From assembly GCA_937889225.1 (NCBI GenBank), contig CALAST010000107.1:1-50533 (forward strand): 50,533 nucleotides of DNA, read 5' to 3'. This document shows, piece by piece, positions 8,487 to 17,766 of the stretch. The translations under genes were made by a program, and so were the position numbers. Under the pieces are notes generated by a model that saw nothing but the letters and a program-made list of their open reading frames with translations, searched no databases and was not told the DNA's origin. This DNA is from an uncultured Lachnobacterium sp. GTDB taxonomy: Bacteria > Bacillota > Clostridia > Lachnospirales > Lachnospiraceae. Numbering within the stretch: the stretch's first letter is position 1; every line of letters starts with the position of its first letter.

Positions 8487-8659
8487 TCTCCTACCTCCCC
8501 TTACATATTTTCCTAAAACAATACTCATTATTTTTATAGAGATAGATTAGCACCATATTTCCGTTTTGTCAACTCTATAGAGATTACTTTTATTTCTATA
8601 ACAACAACTCCTATTTTATGAATTTGTTATCGTATCTACATATGTAAAGGAGAATTTTT

Positions 8660-8965
8660 ATGGATATTGGAAAAAGAATCACTCATTTTCGTACACAAAG
8701 AGACTATACGACAAATAAACTTGCTTATATTGCAGGCGTTTCTCAAAGTTATCTTCGAGATGTAGAACTTGGAAATAAAAATCCAACTGTCTCATTTTTA
8801 TCTTTAATATGCGATGCATTAGATATTTCTCTTTCTGCACTTTTTGCAGATGAAACAGATGAAATATATACCGATGCACTTATGGAAAAAGTTAGTAAGC
8901 TTTCTCCACGTCAAAAAGAAACATTACTTGCATTTTTGTATGCTATGGAAAAGGAAGATGAATGA
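8660..8965 (+). CDS. XRE-family helix-turn-helix regulator
   Basis: The 101-residue protein has an N-terminal XRE HTH (LAYIAGVSQSYLRDVELGNK, then FLSLICDALDISLSALF), followed by a short helical tail. An AAAGGAG site lies 8-9 bases before the ATG. It is transcribed away from the zinc-ribbon gene, sharing a 170-base divergent promoter region. Small XRE proteins like this are typically autorepressors or repressors of a neighbour. Confidence 0.85.
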   Translation: MDIGKRITHFRTQRDYTTNKLAYIAGVSQSYLRDVELGNKNPTVSFLSLICDALDISLSALFADETDEIYTDALMEKVSKLSPRQKETLLAFLYAMEKEDE

Positions 8966-9055
8966 AGTATAGTCTATAATATTGCGAAAATCCAAACTGC
9001 ACTTCCTAAAGTTGCATATTACTTTTTTATGCTATAGGAACTATTTCTTGTACAA

Positions 9056-9104
9056 AAAAAGACATTGTATCTAGACAAATTTCATCTGTTTACAATGTCT
9101 TTTT
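9056..9104. terminator. bidirectional terminator between convergent genes
   Basis: Arms AAAAAGACATTGTA (9056-9069) and TACAATGTCTTTTT (9091-9104) give A and T runs on both sides. It serves the plus-strand XRE gene and the minus-strand ATPase gene ending at 9108. Confidence 0.85.
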
Positions 9105-9107
9105 CAT

Positions 9108-10805
9108 TTATCCTATCAACACGTGTTTCCCTTCAAACGCAAAACCATATTTATAAATATGTGCTTTTGCAATGCCTTTTGTAAGCAATATTGTATCATA
9201 TTGCTTTTCTTCTATCTGTTTTAAAGCGACTGCAACGGTGTCTTCTAATGTTTTTTCTTTCTTTGAATTATGCACTTTAAATTCAAAAATAAACGCATCT
9301 TTTGTTTTGTCTTTTGGTTCTAACATGACATCATATCTTCCAAATCCGCTTTCACGATTGGATGTAAGAACATATTCGCCTGCGAGTTCTGCCATAAGAC
9401 CAAGTACAAATCCGTGATAGAAACGCTCCGGCTCTGTTCCCGATGCTCTCTTACCCGTATCAAAACAGCTAAAAGTTTCTAAGGTTATACGGTTCATATA
9501 TGCATTCATGGCTTCTATATCTTTTTGCAAAAGAGCTTCTATAAATTGGTTATAGTCGGAATCTACTTGAAAGAACCAACTTCTTGCCATAATAAGAAAC
9601 ATTCGCTTCACTTCATGATTTGTAATCATAAGGTCATATTTTGGAAAACGTCCTGCTTCTATTTCTTCTGTTTTCTCTGCATGTAATGCTTTTACATATC
9701 CGGTTGCAAGCAAAAGACTCCAAATGGCTGTTTCATTATTTTCCAATTGACTATACACAATTTGCTCATCAATCGGACAAGAAATCACTTCTCCACGAAG
9801 CAATGCTTCAAACGTTGTTTTGATACGTTGTCCGCTTTCTTGAATCAATTTACTTACAAGACTGTTTGAGCTAGTATTTGCCCAATAAGTTCCATATTGA
9901 CCATTTGTATCAAGAAAATTGATAATGGACCATGGATTGTAAACATCGGTTTGCTTTCCAAATACAAAACCGTCATACCACTTCTTTACACGCTCTTTTT
10001 CATGAGCTAATCCTTGTTCTTCTAATGCTTGAAAAACTTCTGCTTCTGTAAAACCAAAAACAGTTGCATAACTGTCTGATGTGGTTGTTATGACTTTTAA
10101 GTTATTTAAATCGGAAAAAACCGACTCTTTACTTATTCTGGTAATACCTGTCATCAAGGCACGTTCCAAATAAGGATTTGTTTTAAACGCAGAATTGAAC
10201 ATACTTCTGATTAATGTAACCATTTCTTCCCAAAATCCATGTACATAGGCTTCTTGCATAGGTGTATCATATTCATCTAAAAGAATAATTACTTTTTTCC
10301 CATGATACAAATATAAAAATTTGGAAAGTTGATGTAATGCGTAAGTAATATCGCTATCTTTGATATCCACAGACATCATTCGGTTAAAAAAATCAATATC
10401 TGACTGTTGTAAAATGTCACTGTTTTTTAAGTAAACATGTTCTGTAAATAAATTGGTAAGAATCAAACAAATTTTTTCGCGTGTAGTAGTAAAATTGGTT
10501 TCTTTTATATTGGCAAAAGATAAACTGATTAAAGGATATGTGCCTTGTATTTGATGGTATTTTTCTTCTTTCCAAATGGAAAATTTTTGAAATAAATCGT
10601 TTCGGTTTGCATACTTTATGGAAAAGAATTTTTCTAACATATTTAGATTTAATGTTTTTCCAAAACGACGTGGACGATTAATTAAAGTTACACTATCTCC
10701 ACTTTCCCACCATTCCTTGATAAATTTTGTCTTATCAATATAAAAATAATCATTTGAAATAATTGTTTCAAAGTCTTGTACCCCAATTGCTATATTTTTT
10801 GCCAT
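9108..10805 (-). CDS. AAA-ATPase-like / PD-(D/E)XK nuclease family protein (DUF1703 type), copy 1
   Basis: The 565-residue protein starts with the family hallmark AIGVQDFETIISNDYFYIDKT, has a Walker A RPRRFGKT (44-51) and Walker B VIILLDEYD (172-180), and a C-terminal PD-(D/E)XK-like region (GFGRYDVMLEP... FIFEFK). This matches the Pfam AAA-ATPase_like plus PD-(D/E)XK pair, very abundant in Lachnospiraceae and Bacteroidetes and of unproven function. A close paralogue lies at 22999-24690. It directly follows ilvA in the same direction, 18 bases away. Confidence 0.88.
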   Translation of the reverse strand: MAKNIAIGVQDFETIISNDYFYIDKTKFIKEWWESGDSVTLINRPRRFGKTLNLNMLEKFFSIKYANRNDLFQKFSIWKEEKYHQIQGTYPLISLSFANIKETNFTTTREKICLILTNLFTEHVYLKNSDILQQSDIDFFNRMMSVDIKDSDITYALHQLSKFLYLYHGKKVIILLDEYDTPMQEAYVHGFWEEMVTLIRSMFNSAFKTNPYLERALMTGITRISKESVFSDLNNLKVITTTSDSYATVFGFTEAEVFQALEEQGLAHEKERVKKWYDGFVFGKQTDVYNPWSIINFLDTNGQYGTYWANTSSNSLVSKLIQESGQRIKTTFEALLRGEVISCPIDEQIVYSQLENNETAIWSLLLATGYVKALHAEKTEEIEAGRFPKYDLMITNHEVKRMFLIMARSWFFQVDSDYNQFIEALLQKDIEAMNAYMNRITLETFSCFDTGKRASGTEPERFYHGFVLGLMAELAGEYVLTSNRESGFGRYDVMLEPKDKTKDAFIFEFKVHNSKKEKTLEDTVAVALKQIEEKQYDTILLTKGIAKAHIYKYGFAFEGKHVLIG

Positions 10806-10823
10806 ATATTCTCCCCTTTTCCT

Positions 10824-12035
10824 CTACAACGATGTACGCACCACTTTCGGCAAATATCCTGCTGCTTCCAAGCCTGCCAAAATATCCTTTTTATGTTCGG
10901 TTCCAAAACTTTCCATTGTGATACGAAGTTCTACTGCTGCATTACGATTTGTGGATACAAATTGGTTATGCTCTAGCTTGATAACATTGCCTTGTTTCTT
11001 TGCAATGACATCTGCCACTTTTGATAATTCGCCCGGCTTATCCGGAAGTAATGTAGATACCGTAAAGATTCTGTCGCGGAAAATAAGTCCTTGCTGCACA
11101 ACCGAGGACATAGTGATAATATCCATGTTACCACCGCTTAAGATGGATACTACCCGTTTATCATTGATATCCAGATGCTTTAAAGCTGCTACTGTTAAAA
11201 GTCCGGAATTTTCCACTACCATCTTATGATTTTCTACCATATCAAGGAAAGAGCCAATCAGTTCATCATCTTCTACAGTAATAATGTCATCTAAATTTTC
11301 CTGAATATATGGGAAAATCTTTGTCCCCGGTGTCTTTACGGCTGTACCATCTGCGATTGTATTTACCTGAGGCAAAGTTACAACTTTCCCTGCTGCAAAC
11401 GAACTTTGCATGCATTTTGCTCCTGCCGGTTCTACACCGATTACTTTAATCTTTGGATTTAAAAGTTTTGCAAGTGTTGCCACGCCTGTAGCAAGTCCGC
11501 CACCACCGATTGGAACTAAAATATATTCCACTAATGGAAGTTCCTTAAAAATTTCCATTGCAATACTTCCCTGACCTGTAGCAACTGCTAAATCGTCAAA
11601 CGGATGGATAAATGTATATCCATGTTCTTCTGCGAGTTCGAGTGCATGAGCACACGCTTCATCATATACATCGCCATGTAAAATGACTTCTGCTCCATAA
11701 CTTTTGGTACGATTAATCTTAATCAGTGGGGTACCTGTGGGCATAACAATGACGGCCTTGCAGCCATAGCGTTTTGCAGCATACGCAACACCTTGTGCAT
11801 GATTTCCGGCAGAAGCGGTAATTAACCCTTTATTTCTTTCTTCTTCTGTTAATGTGCTGATTTTATAATATGCACCACGTACTTTATAAGCTCCGGTAAG
11901 TTGCATATTTTCCGGCTTTAAGTATACTTTGTTTCCTGTCTGTTCGCTTAAATATTCGCTGTAAATCAATTTTGTTTCCAGCGTAACTTCTTTTACTTTT
12001 TCACTTGCTTCTTCAAATTTATCCAATGTCAACAT
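10824..12035 (-). CDS. ilvA: threonine ammonia-lyase with ACT domain
   Basis: The enzyme deaminates L-threonine to 2-oxobutanoate with pyridoxal phosphate, the first step to isoleucine. The PLP lysine is K51 in LTGAYKVRGA, and the phosphate-binding loop is PIGGGGLATG. Residues from about 325 form a C-terminal ACT domain for feedback control, so the 403-residue protein is the short single-ACT form. I start at 12035 (MLTLDKFEEA), which has AAGGAGT upstream; a longer frame would run back into ftsY. It sits 19 bases downstream of ftsY and is probably co-transcribed. Confidence 0.9.
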   Translation of the reverse strand: MLTLDKFEEASEKVKEVTLETKLIYSEYLSEQTGNKVYLKPENMQLTGAYKVRGAYYKISTLTEEERNKGLITASAGNHAQGVAYAAKRYGCKAVIVMPTGTPLIKINRTKSYGAEVILHGDVYDEACAHALELAEEHGYTFIHPFDDLAVATGQGSIAMEIFKELPLVEYILVPIGGGGLATGVATLAKLLNPKIKVIGVEPAGAKCMQSSFAAGKVVTLPQVNTIADGTAVKTPGTKIFPYIQENLDDIITVEDDELIGSFLDMVENHKMVVENSGLLTVAALKHLDINDKRVVSILSGGNMDIITMSSVVQQGLIFRDRIFTVSTLLPDKPGELSKVADVIAKKQGNVIKLEHNQFVSTNRNAAVELRITMESFGTEHKKDILAGLEAAGYLPKVVRTSL

Positions 12036-12054
12036 AATAACAATACTCCTTATT

Positions 12055-12999
12055 TTATTCCTCAGATTTCTGTCCTTTATCAAACAATGCATTTACAAAC
12101 TCATCTGAGTCAAATTTCTGCAAATCATCAATGCTTTCGCCTACACCGATATATTTTACCGGAACTGCAAGTTCGGATTGAATTGCTACTGCAATACCAC
12201 CTTTGGCTGTTCCATCCATTTTTGTTAAAACAATACCTGTAATGCCTGCGACTTCTGCAAACTCTTTTGCCTGCACAAGGGCATTCTGACCGGTTGTAGC
12301 ATCCAATACCACTAAGGTTTCTCTATAAGCCTCCGGATATTCTCGTTCCAAAATACGATTGATTTTACCAAGCTCATTCATAAGGTTCTTTTTGTTGTGA
12401 AGACGACCGGCTGTATCTACGAGTAAAAGATCTGCATTTCTTGCTTTTGCAGCAGCAGTTGCATCATATACAACTGCTCCCGGGTCAGAGCCTTCCGGTC
12501 CTCCAATTAAATCTACGCCCGAACGTCTTGCCCATTCTTCCAACTGCTCTCCTGCTGCCGCACGAAATGTGTCTGCACCTGCAATAACAACACGTTTTCC
12601 TTCTTCACGGAACTTGCCGGCTAATTTTCCAACAGTTGTTGTTTTTCCTACTCCGTTTACACCGATTACGAGAACAACTGATTTTTCCGTTTCAAAGCGA
12701 TATGCGGTTTCTTCTACTCGCATTTGGTCTTTGATGCTTTCGATTAACAGATTTTTGCAATCTGCCGGTTGTTTGATATGTTTTTCTTTTACTTTTCTTT
12801 TTAAATCTTCCAGAATTGCTTCTGTTGCATGTACGCCCAAATCGCCCATAATGAGGATTTCTTCTAATTCTTCATAAAACTCATCGTCAATATGGGAAAA
12901 TCCGTTAAATAATGCATCGATTCCTGATACGATATTATCCCTTGTTTTGGTAAGACCTTCCACCAAACGGCTGAAAAAGCCTTTCTTTTCTTTGCTCAT
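12055..12999 (-). CDS. ftsY: SRP receptor GTPase FtsY
   Basis: FtsY docks the SRP-ribosome complex at the membrane. The 314-residue protein has a short basic N terminus (MSKEKKGFFSRLVEGLTKTRDN), the NG domain with P-loop GVNGVGKTT, DTAGRLHNK, and TKMDGTAKGG. It lacks the long acidic A domain, as in most Firmicutes. It follows smc by 41 bases. Normally ylxM-ffh follow directly; here ilvA and an accessory block intervene. Confidence 0.97.
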   Translation of the reverse strand: MSKEKKGFFSRLVEGLTKTRDNIVSGIDALFNGFSHIDDEFYEELEEILIMGDLGVHATEAILEDLKRKVKEKHIKQPADCKNLLIESIKDQMRVEETAYRFETEKSVVLVIGVNGVGKTTTVGKLAGKFREEGKRVVIAGADTFRAAAGEQLEEWARRSGVDLIGGPEGSDPGAVVYDATAAAKARNADLLLVDTAGRLHNKKNLMNELGKINRILEREYPEAYRETLVVLDATTGQNALVQAKEFAEVAGITGIVLTKMDGTAKGGIAVAIQSELAVPVKYIGVGESIDDLQKFDSDEFVNALFDKGQKSEE

Positions 13000-13040
13000 A
13001 AGCTTACTCCTTTTTTAATTTTCTATCATTACAACATACG

Positions 13041-16000
13041 TTATGCTTCCAACTCATTCTCCACAAGATTTACAGATACTAATGTAGACACACCTTTCTC
13101 CTGCATCGTAATGCCATACAAACGGTCTGCGGCTGTCATTGTGCCTCTACGATGTGTAATCACAATAAACTGCGTATCCTTAGTTAATCGATTCAGATAA
13201 TTTGCAAAACGAGTTACATTGGAATCATCCAACGCCGCTTCAATTTCATCCAAAAGGCAAAATGGCGATGGCTTTAAGGATTGAATTGCAAAAAGAAGTG
13301 CAATCGCAGTCAACGCTTTTTCCCCACCGGAAAGCTGCATCATATTTTGAAGTTTCTTGCCCGGAGGCTGTGCAATAATACGAATGCCACATTCTAAGAT
13401 ATCTTCCTCTTCTACCAGTTCCAATGTACCATGTCCGCCACCGAATAAAAGTCGGAAAGACGAATCAAATTCTTTTTGGATTTCTGCGAATTTTTCTTCA
13501 AACTGCTTACGCATACCTGCATCCAATTCTTCAATAATCTTGATTAAGGTTTGCTCTGCCTCTATTAAATCATCGTGCTGATTCTTTAAAAATTCGTACC
13601 GTTGTCCAATCTCTTTATATTCTTCAATCGCATTAACATTGACATCACCAAGTTTTCGAATCTCATCTTTTACACGCACAATCTGTCGTTTTAATTCGGC
13701 TAAATTCGTATAACTTTCTTTGCGAAGTTCTTGTGCTATATGTGGGGTAATTTCATATTCTTCCCACATATAATTTATCTGAAATTCGTGTGCATCTTTT
13801 AACTTTTCAATCTGACTATTTAAACGCAACAATTCCTTATCCAGTTCGTTTTTGCGTTTGGATATTTCTTCCTGTTTTTTGAAAAATCCATTATACTTTT
13901 CTGACATGGTATCTTTCTTTTTCAAGCTAATCGCAAGTTGTTCTTCTAACGCAATCTGATTTTCTTTTGATTCCTTTATGATACCTTTGATTTGCTCAAT
14001 TTCATTATTTTTACGGTTTACCTCGTCTTTTGCCTGCATCGCATTCTCCGTAAGGTAATTTGTTTCCATATCAAATTTATAAATTTCTCCATCAATACGA
14101 TTTATATTTTGGATAATAAACGAAATATTTTGCTCTGTCGCAGCTTCTTCCATTGCCACATCGGAAAATGCCTGCTTTGCCTGTTCTTCGTATTTTGTAT
14201 GTTCTTCTAAAATACGCTGAATTTCCTTGCTTCTTTCTTCAATTTCCATTCTGCGTTCTTTTGCTTTGCCCTCTTCCTCTGCAATATCCAGCTTTTCTGC
14301 ATGAATTTGTTGAATCTGAGCTTCTATCTGACGGGTTTCTTCCATCAGACCTGCAAACACGCTTTCACTTTCGCTTTGCATCTGTTTGGCACGTTCCAAA
14401 TTCATTTTGGCACTATTTTGTAAAATAGTCTGCTTTTGTATTTCTTCTCGAAGAACATCAATTTCTTCTTCATTTAATTCCAATGCAGTAAGAATATCCT
14501 CTTTTCGGTCACGCATTGCACCTAAATCGTGCTTCAAACGTTCCACTTGTTCTTCGAGTTCTTCAATTTCGCGGTTTCTAGCCAACAAATTGGACGTATT
14601 TTTAAATGCACCACCTGTCATAGAGCCACCAGGACTTAAATATTCCCCTTCTAAAGTAACCATATGCAAGGAATAATGAAACTTCTTTGCTATCAAAATA
14701 GCATGGTCAATCGTATCTACAACTACAACACGACCTAATAAATATTCTGCGATTTTTCTGTATTTTTCCTCGCAATCTACAAGCTGACTTGCCAGACCAA
14801 TCACGCCTTCTTCTGACATAACGGCTTCATTTTTTGAATTTCCTTTCGGACTTACGCTTGTAAGCGGTAAAAATGTTGCACGACCAAAGCGATTCTTTTT
14901 CAAATAAGCTATCATCTTTTTTGCAGTGGCTTCATCTTCCGTTACAATATTTTGAATATTTCCACCTAAAGCAGTCTCAATGGCAACTTCATATTTTTCC
15001 TCTACCTGAATTAAATCCGAGACAACACCTAAAAGTCCGGTATTTGCACGCTTTTGTTCCATAATTCTGCGAATACTGTTTCCATAACCATCGTAACGTT
15101 CTGCAATATTCTTTAAAGATTCCAAACGTGACTGTTCTTTATGGAATATCAATTGTGTTTCTTCTATCTTGCGGCTATTTTCATTTCCTTTTTGTTTCCA
15201 ACTAAGAATGTCATTTAACAGCTCTGTTTCCTTTCTCCGCAACACTTCCAATTGTTCATTGACTGTTTGAAACTCTGTTTCCGACTTTTTCAAGTCTGCC
15301 ATCAAATCTGCTTCTTCTGTTTTACGAGCTAAAAGGCGTTTGCTAACCTCTGCTTTTCGGATATTCATCTGCTCTAACATGGTTGCATACTTTTGTTGGC
15401 GAGCTTTGATGGTGGCATTGTTATTTAAAAGCTGAATCAATGCCTCTTGTCCTTGTTCCATTTCTGCATTGCACTCTGCTATTTTTGCTTGTACCGCCTC
15501 TAACTCTTTTGCGGCTGTTTTCTTTTTCTCTGCAATAATAGCAAACTGCTCATCTAATGTAACTTTCTTTTCTTCATAAGAAGCTTTCTCTTTCAAACGC
15601 TCATTCTTTTCGTTTTCAATCGAAGACAGACGGCTCTTTAAATGCTCATCGGTCATTTCAACCGTATGTATCTGCTCCTCTAAAATATGAATCTGACCTT
15701 CGAGTTTTTCTTTTTTAATTGCAACTTCACTTATCTGTTCACGCGTAGCATGTATCACTTCATCAATCTCTTTGATTGCCTTTTGAAGCACTTCATACTC
15801 TGTTTTAATCTTTTGATAAGCAACCGTTGTTTCCTGCATATCAAAATCTGCAATCTGATACTTACGGGTTACTTCTTTTTTCTCATGCTCAATTCGTTCC
15901 ATTTCCATAAGGAACATATTGACATCATATTCTTTTAATTCGCTCTTTTTATTTAAATAAATCTTTGCTTTTTCAGACTGTTTCTGAAGCGGTTCTACCT

Positions 16001-16601
16001 GCCGTTCCAATTCTGCAAGAATATCATTGACACGAACAAGATTTTCCTGCTCGCTTTCTAATTTCTTTTTTGCAGTTGCTTTTCTCTTTTTGAATTTTAC
16101 AATACCTGCTGCTTCATCAAAAAGCTCACGCTTTTCTTCCGGCTTACCGCTTAAGATTCGGTCAATCTGTCCTTGTCCGATAATCGAATACCCTTCTTTT
16201 CCGATACCTGTGTCATAAAAAAGTTCGGACACTTCTTTTAATCGACACACATTTCCATTCATCAGATACTCACTTTCGCCGGAGCGATATAAACGTCTTG
16301 CAATCGTGACTTCTTCAAAGTCAATTGCAAGCTGATGGTCGGAATTATCCAAGGTAATCGCTACATATGCATAACTGAGGGGCTTGCGGTTTTCCGTTCC
16401 TGCAAAAATAACATCCTGCATGGAAGAACCACGAAGCTGTTTTGTACTTTGCTCACCAAGTACCCACCGCACGGCATCGGCAACATTGCTCTTACCGCTG
16501 CCATTTGGTCCAACAATCCCTGTTATGCCGTTATGGAAATCAAATACGATTTTATTTGCAAACGATTTGAATCCATGTACTTCCAAACTTTTTAAATACA
16601 T
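13041..16601 (-). CDS. smc: chromosome segregation ATPase SMC
   Basis: SMC is the core of bacterial condensin with ScpA/ScpB. The 1186-residue protein is complete: N-terminal Walker A GPNGSGKSN, ~350-residue coiled coil, hinge around 510-640 (GLLGVVSDLIQVEEKYEVA), second coiled coil, then signature LSGGEKALTAIALLFAIQ and Walker B CLLDEIEAALD near the C terminus. The start MYLKSLEVHGFKSFANK is canonical. It lies between rnc and ftsY, the conserved order, 91 bases after rnc. Confidence 0.98.
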   Translation of the reverse strand: MYLKSLEVHGFKSFANKIVFDFHNGITGIVGPNGSGKSNVADAVRWVLGEQSTKQLRGSSMQDVIFAGTENRKPLSYAYVAITLDNSDHQLAIDFEEVTIARRLYRSGESEYLMNGNVCRLKEVSELFYDTGIGKEGYSIIGQGQIDRILSGKPEEKRELFDEAAGIVKFKKRKATAKKKLESEQENLVRVNDILAELERQVEPLQKQSEKAKIYLNKKSELKEYDVNMFLMEMERIEHEKKEVTRKYQIADFDMQETTVAYQKIKTEYEVLQKAIKEIDEVIHATREQISEVAIKKEKLEGQIHILEEQIHTVEMTDEHLKSRLSSIENEKNERLKEKASYEEKKVTLDEQFAIIAEKKKTAAKELEAVQAKIAECNAEMEQGQEALIQLLNNNATIKARQQKYATMLEQMNIRKAEVSKRLLARKTEEADLMADLKKSETEFQTVNEQLEVLRRKETELLNDILSWKQKGNENSRKIEETQLIFHKEQSRLESLKNIAERYDGYGNSIRRIMEQKRANTGLLGVVSDLIQVEEKYEVAIETALGGNIQNIVTEDEATAKKMIAYLKKNRFGRATFLPLTSVSPKGNSKNEAVMSEEGVIGLASQLVDCEEKYRKIAEYLLGRVVVVDTIDHAILIAKKFHYSLHMVTLEGEYLSPGGSMTGGAFKNTSNLLARNREIEELEEQVERLKHDLGAMRDRKEDILTALELNEEEIDVLREEIQKQTILQNSAKMNLERAKQMQSESESVFAGLMEETRQIEAQIQQIHAEKLDIAEEEGKAKERRMEIEERSKEIQRILEEHTKYEEQAKQAFSDVAMEEAATEQNISFIIQNINRIDGEIYKFDMETNYLTENAMQAKDEVNRKNNEIEQIKGIIKESKENQIALEEQLAISLKKKDTMSEKYNGFFKKQEEISKRKNELDKELLRLNSQIEKLKDAHEFQINYMWEEYEITPHIAQELRKESYTNLAELKRQIVRVKDEIRKLGDVNVNAIEEYKEIGQRYEFLKNQHDDLIEAEQTLIKIIEELDAGMRKQFEEKFAEIQKEFDSSFRLLFGGGHGTLELVEEEDILECGIRIIAQPPGKKLQNMMQLSGGEKALTAIALLFAIQSLKPSPFCLLDEIEAALDDSNVTRFANYLNRLTKDTQFIVITHRRGTMTAADRLYGITMQEKGVSTLVSVNLVENELEA

Positions 16602-16692
16602 GTTTTATACTCCTGATGTTTATGATTAAGCGGATTCGTAATCCACTTTCACTACTTACTCATAACCAAATAGCTGCAAAAGTTCCCACCAC

Positions 16693-17403
16693 TTAATGTT
16701 TTACATTTGAAGCAAAGGACTTTTTTGATTCATTCAAGATACGCAACGCCTTATACGCAGCTTCTTGTTCTGCCGCCTTCTTGGTATGACCTTTGCCTAT
16801 GCTAATCTGTTTTTTTCCAATCAGAACGCCTACCGTAAAACATTTGTCATGGTCCGGTCCTGATTCTTCCAGCAATACATAACTTAATTGCTCGTGTTCT
16901 CCCTGCACGACTTCCTGCAGGATAGTCTTGCTATCATAAAAGAGCTGTTTATCCTCAATATCTGTCAATATGTATTTCAGTATAAACTCTTTTGCATTAG
17001 CAAAACCACCATCCAAATAGATTGCACCTATTACGGCTTCCATCGCATCTGATAATATGGACTTTCTTTTTCTGCCTCCGGTCTGGTCTTCGCCCTTCCC
17101 AAGATACAAAAAATCACCCAAATGAATGGCTTGTGTACATGCAGCAAGTGTCGGTTCACATACAATGCTTGCACGCAGTTTTGTCAGTTCTCCTTCTGTT
17201 TTTTTCGGATAATGAGAAAATAAAAATTCGCTGGAAACTACTTCCAGTACAGCATCACCCAAAAATTCCAAACGCTCATTATCAGAAAACTTTTTCATAT
17301 GCTTTTCGTTTGCATAAGAACTATGCGTCAATGCTTGTCTTAATATTTTTTCATCATGAAAGCTATAACCAATATTTTTTTCAAATTGTTTTAACTGTGA
17401 CAA
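16693..17403 (-). CDS. rnc: ribonuclease III
   Basis: RNase III cuts double-stranded RNA in rRNA processing and mRNA turnover. The 236-residue protein keeps all catalytic elements: ERLEFLGD at 43-50 and SDAMEAVIGAIYLDGG at 118-133, then a dsRNA-binding domain ending GKGHTKKAAEQEAAYKAL. It is the housekeeping enzyme, in its usual place before smc. It is a useful reference for the 976-residue protein at 39422, whose two RNase III-like domains have lost these residues. Confidence 0.97.
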   Translation of the reverse strand: MSQLKQFEKNIGYSFHDEKILRQALTHSSYANEKHMKKFSDNERLEFLGDAVLEVVSSEFLFSHYPKKTEGELTKLRASIVCEPTLAACTQAIHLGDFLYLGKGEDQTGGRKRKSILSDAMEAVIGAIYLDGGFANAKEFILKYILTDIEDKQLFYDSKTILQEVVQGEHEQLSYVLLEESGPDHDKCFTVGVLIGKKQISIGKGHTKKAAEQEAAYKALRILNESKKSFASNVKH

Positions 17404-17463
17404 CGTTTTTCTCCTTTCTCTAACATAAAAAATAGAGTTTTTATACTATTTCTACAAAGCGAA

Positions 17464-17492
17464 ATAAGCTGTTGCAACATACAACAGCTTAT
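17464..17492 (-). terminator. hairpin after acpP
   Basis: Arms ATAAGCTGTTG (17464-17474) and CAACAGCTTAT (17482-17492) flank a 7-base loop, 29 bases past the acpP stop. The T run is weak, so it may attenuate rather than stop readthrough into rnc. Confidence 0.6.
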
Positions 17493-17520
17493 ACTTACCT
17501 GTTTTCGCAGTTTTTAACTG

Positions 17521-17754
17521 TTAGTTTGCGATAGCGTTTTTAATCTGTTCAACTGCATCGCCAACTGTAACGATTTTTTCAGCTTCTTCGTTTGGAATTT
17601 CAATATCAAATTCTTCTTCAAGGCCCATAATAATCTGGAATACGTCAAGAGAATCGGCTCCAAGGTCATCTACAAATGTAGTGTCCATAGTGATGTCATT
17701 TTCATCTACAGATAATACTTCCACAATAATATTTTTCAGTTTTTCAAATTCCAT
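17521..17754 (-). CDS. acpP: acyl carrier protein
   Basis: The 77-residue acidic protein carries the 4'-phosphopantetheine site DSLD (Ser-35 in DLGADSLDVFQ). It shuttles acyl chains in fatty acid synthesis in the cytoplasm. It follows plsX by 12 bases, the normal partner that uses acyl-ACP. Confidence 0.97.
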   Translation of the reverse strand: MEFEKLKNIIVEVLSVDENDITMDTTFVDDLGADSLDVFQIIMGLEEEFDIEIPNEEAEKIVTVGDAVEQIKNAIAN

Positions 17755-17766
17755 AATGATTCCTTT

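Noticed and set aside
8487..8528. Longer start for the zinc-ribbon protein
   Set aside because: The GGAGG site points to the Met at 8486, directly before the CxxC motif; the upstream extension is not domain-like.
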